Positions 45,320 to 47,223 of a DNA stretch of 47,223 bases are shown here, in pieces. Every line of letters starts with the position of its first letter. The first letter of the stretch is position 1. This DNA is from Blastopirellula sp. Its GTDB lineage: Bacteria; Planctomycetota; Planctomycetia; Pirellulales; Pirellulaceae. A program made the translations under genes and the position numbers. The notes under the pieces are model-generated. The model ran no database searches and had not been told where the DNA came from. It saw only the letters and a list, made by a program, of their open reading frames with translations. The stretch spans positions 1 through 47,223 of the forward strand of contig NVWB01000158.1 of the NCBI GenBank assembly GCA_002733575.1. The letters run 5' to 3'.

Positions 45320-46000
45320 TCACTTGCCTACAGGCACTTTTGGGTTCTGCATGACCCAGCCTCGATATCCTTCGGGAAGCCACATGAACTTGCCATTGCG
45401 TCCTTGTATCACGCAATGTGGTAGTGCTGCTTCCAGTTTATCACGCATTACCTGATCAGGCTTAATCAGTGAAGGTGTCAATACTTTCAAATTGGGCAAT
45501 TCGGAGAACAGCTTAACTTCCGTATCTGTCAGTTCAATATCCGTATACTGTAGCGATACTTCTTCTAATTTCTGAAACGAGCGGAGGTGGGAGAGTTGCA
45601 ATTGATCATAATTGCCGACGGAGAATTCCAGCCCGCGTACTTCTGGGAAATGGGACAAGCATTCCCACATCTCTTCCTTGAATTCAGGGTCATAGATCCG
45701 CACAAACTTTGCACGAAGCATGAAGTGCTCCCCGAATAAGTCATAAACAATCGACGGTAACGGGCGTTCGCCTGTAAACCACCCAAATGTTTCACCGTCA
45801 AAGTGTAAGTCCGTGATTTGATGTTCATAGCAAAGAAGGACGCCCAATTCAGAAAGCTGCACAAATGCTTTCTCCCGCTCTTGCCCCCTGCGAACTTCAA
45901 GCCCGAGCCAAGCCAGTGCTAAACAAAGAAGGGAGAGCATGACAAAGAATGCCCGCAAACTTAATCGCACACGCGGAATTTTTTTCCACCATGAAGTCAT
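45320..46000 (-). CDS. LRR-like membrane protein, paralogue 2
   Basis: A 226-aa paralogue of 43952-44689. It has the same MTSWWKKIPRVRLSLRAFF start, membrane helix and layout. Matching blocks include TGERPLPSIVY, FGEHFMLRAKFVR, FQKLEEVSLQYTDIELTD, and PNLKVLTPSLIKPDQVMRDKLEAALPHC. It lacks the 12-residue tandem duplication and has a different C-terminus (MQNPKVPVGK). Degenerate LRRs occur in the second half. The stop lies against a solo GTAG arm. Function is unknown. Confidence 0.7.
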   Translation of the reverse strand: MTSWWKKIPRVRLSLRAFFVMLSLLCLALAWLGLEVRRGQEREKAFVQLSELGVLLCYEHQITDLHFDGETFGWFTGERPLPSIVYDLFGEHFMLRAKFVRIYDPEFKEEMWECLSHFPEVRGLEFSVGNYDQLQLSHLRSFQKLEEVSLQYTDIELTDTEVKLFSELPNLKVLTPSLIKPDQVMRDKLEAALPHCVIQGRNGKFMWLPEGYRGWVMQNPKVPVGK

Positions 46001-46138
46001 GTAATCACCAGTAGGTTTTTATAGATATTAAAGAGTTCGATTATGATTCAATCCAGGTATTTCGCCAATGCCAGTTGGTCTGAAATGTGTTTCTGATAAA
46101 CTGAACCTTCGCCTCGCCCTGGTGTCTCCACTAGCTTC

Positions 46139-46723
46139 ATGCCTCTTTTGATACTGAATTATCTCATGCCTGAATATAACTGGATTAGCGAACAAATTTT
46201 TACGGTTTCTGAATTCTTCTCACCGGAAGAATGTGATGCGTATATAGAGTTGTCGGAATCGATGGGCTATGCTGATGCGCCGATAAATACGGCAATGGGC
46301 CCTATGATTCGGCAAGATGTGCGGAACAATACTCGGGTGATGCTTGACGATTTACCTAGAGCGGATGATCTGTGGTCTCGCATTCAAGATTATATTCCAC
46401 ACAAACTGCGGAGTTGGTCTTCGTGCGGTGTGAATGAGCGGTTGCGTTTCTATCGTTATGATGTTGGGCAACAGTTCGATTGGCACTACGATGGTTGCTT
46501 TGAACGTGACAATGGCGAACGCAGTTTTCTGACGTTCATGGTTTATCTGAACGATGGATTTACTGGTGGCGAAACCACGATTGAAGAAATTGATATCAAA
46601 CCAGAAAAAGGCATGGCATTGTTCTTCATTCATCAAATCCGCCACAAAGGACAGCCAGTCACAGGTGGCCGTAAATACGTGCTACGCACCGATGTGATGT
46701 ATCGGTATAATCAACCGGATTAA
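46139..46723 (+). CDS. Prolyl-4-hydroxylase-like 2OG-Fe(II) oxygenase
   Basis: This 194-aa dioxygenase probably hydroxylates a protein or small-molecule substrate using 2-oxoglutarate and iron. Iron ligands are His116 and Asp118 (FDWHYDG) and His169 (RHKGQPV). The 2OG carboxylate contact is Lys179, ten residues after the last His (spacing as in P4H enzymes). Arg101/103 in RLRFYRYDVGQQFD and LTFMVYLNDGFTGGETTI are standard. ATG 46166 (ten codons in) is an alternative start; neither has a good Shine-Dalgarno site. Nearby genes do not point to a substrate. Confidence 0.85.
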   Translation: MPLLILNYLMPEYNWISEQIFTVSEFFSPEECDAYIELSESMGYADAPINTAMGPMIRQDVRNNTRVMLDDLPRADDLWSRIQDYIPHKLRSWSSCGVNERLRFYRYDVGQQFDWHYDGCFERDNGERSFLTFMVYLNDGFTGGETTIEEIDIKPEKGMALFFIHQIRHKGQPVTGGRKYVLRTDVMYRYNQPD

Positions 46724-46742
46724 GATCCAATGTTAGAAAACC

Positions 46743-47011
46743 GTAGGGTGGCTGCCCTTTTGGGCCAGCCGCCTGTCTGTTGTTTTTAATTCACAAAGGA
46801 GAAACCATCTTGAACAGTGTTGATTCATTTCGCTTGATATAGATGGAGTTTCAAATAATTTGATTGAATGAGAGAAGAGAGTCTTTTCGTCTGTTGGTGT
46901 TGCTCAAATGAAAAATGGCGTCTGTTAAATCAATCCTAATAATCACTCATTACTCTTCAATGATTCAGTACACACATACAGGCGGCTGGCCTAAAGAGGC
47001 AGCCACCCTAC
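46743..47011. repeat. MITE/BIME-like element with 33-bp inverted ends (family D)
   Basis: The left end 46743-46775 (GTAG, then GGTGGCTGCCC-ttt-GGGCCAGCCGCC with a bulge, foot sharing one G) and the right end 46979-47011 are reverse complements with three mismatches in 33. Each arm folds as a hairpin. The internal 203 bp has no open frame or transposase motif. The left end begins 19 bp after the oxygenase stop. No target duplication was found at the edges. Confidence 0.75.
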
Positions 47012-47062
47012 GAGACCGAATTCCGATTACTTTTCTTCCTAGAATGCGTAATTAGACGCCTA

Positions 47063-47148
47063 AACCACTCAACTTATTCGATATCGCCCCGTCTGGGGCT
47101 TTCTTGTACTTTGGGTGATTCGATTCCAGGGGATGAATCCCTTGTCAT
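47063..47148 (-). repeat. Family A element (A4), partial
   Basis: ACCACTCAACTTATTCGATA (from 47065) leads to GCCCC-gtct-GGGGC (47086-47099) and the palindrome CCAGGGGATGAATCCCTTG (47126-47144). This mirrors the A2 unit of 18487-18567, whose leading ACTCAATCTTCTTGATGTCG is likewise conserved. The GTAG/CTAC foot is degenerate here (CATTAC). It ends the gene-free stretch 46724-47223, which otherwise shows nothing. Confidence 0.7.
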
Positions 47149-47223
47149 TACCCAAGTTTTCAGGTGATAGCACCTTGGCATGATAGCATTGGTAAGTGGT
47201 GGTTTCTATTGGGCTTGGGTTTT

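Noticed and set aside
46776..46978. Transposase or toxin gene in the family D core
   Set aside because: Only very short open frames occur there and no motif is present.

Overview
The window looks like chromosomal DNA from a planctomycete (Planctomycetota). The evidence is the combination of gene families, not a database match. It has two DUF1501 proteins (one only a C-terminal tail at the left edge), a lipoprotein ending in an SHD1-like domain, a type I sulfatase and a secreted PhoD-like phosphatase. It also has several LRR-like proteins that begin with the 'FSLR-x-hh' pattern plus one membrane segment, and a GldA/GldF-GldG/DUF4340 export cluster. Base composition appears fairly even, and I see no tRNA, rRNA, CRISPR array, phage gene or transposase.

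Layout. 1-3.5 kb: a DUF1501 tail, a lipoprotein, and a compact minus-strand cluster of four small accessory genes (LRR lipoprotein, 110-aa protein, two membrane proteins). 3.5-13 kb: mostly housekeeping genes, namely serS, an M20 dipeptidase, clpS, mtaB, an LRR protein, an ASCH protein, an AGE-family epimerase, and a fused tRNA-modification protein (TrhO joined to an RluA-type pseudouridine synthase). 13-18 kb: a chemoreceptor, then a HlyD-like adaptor gene followed by a secreted alpha/alpha-toroid protein. 18.6-23.3 kb: a tight four-gene operon of M19 dipeptidase, DSD1/D-threonine-aldolase-like PLP enzyme, DUF997-like small membrane protein and sodium:solute symporter. This reads as an uptake and breakdown route for dipeptides and D-amino or hydroxy-amino acids. 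23.4-27 kb: a secreted protein, DUF1501 with a Fur-like site upstream, and the SHD1-like lipoprotein. 27.4-38.7 kb, plus strand: a 1257-aa membrane protein with a disordered region of about 575 residues, nadB, and the ABC/GldG/DUF4340 set. 39-47 kb: a PhoD-like phosphatase, a sulfatase with a coupled small gene, a duplicated LRR-like family, and a prolyl-4-hydroxylase-like 2OG-Fe(II) oxygenase.

The most unusual layer lies between the genes. Nearly every sizeable gap holds palindromic, multi-hairpin repeats in several unrelated sequence families. Four families begin with the tetranucleotide GTAG at the foot of the hairpin and occur as head-to-head inverted pairs. That is the architecture of REP/BIME elements mobilised by RAYT (Y1 HUH) transposases, although no RAYT gene is in the window. 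A fifth family of about 95 bp occurs at both 0.1 kb and 27 kb, and its copies show a compensatory base-pair change in a small hairpin. Some elements touch gene ends and supply the stop codon.

All functional calls come from reading motifs by eye. Starts were changed from the longest ORF where a signal peptide, Shine-Dalgarno sequence or paralogue supported a downstream start.
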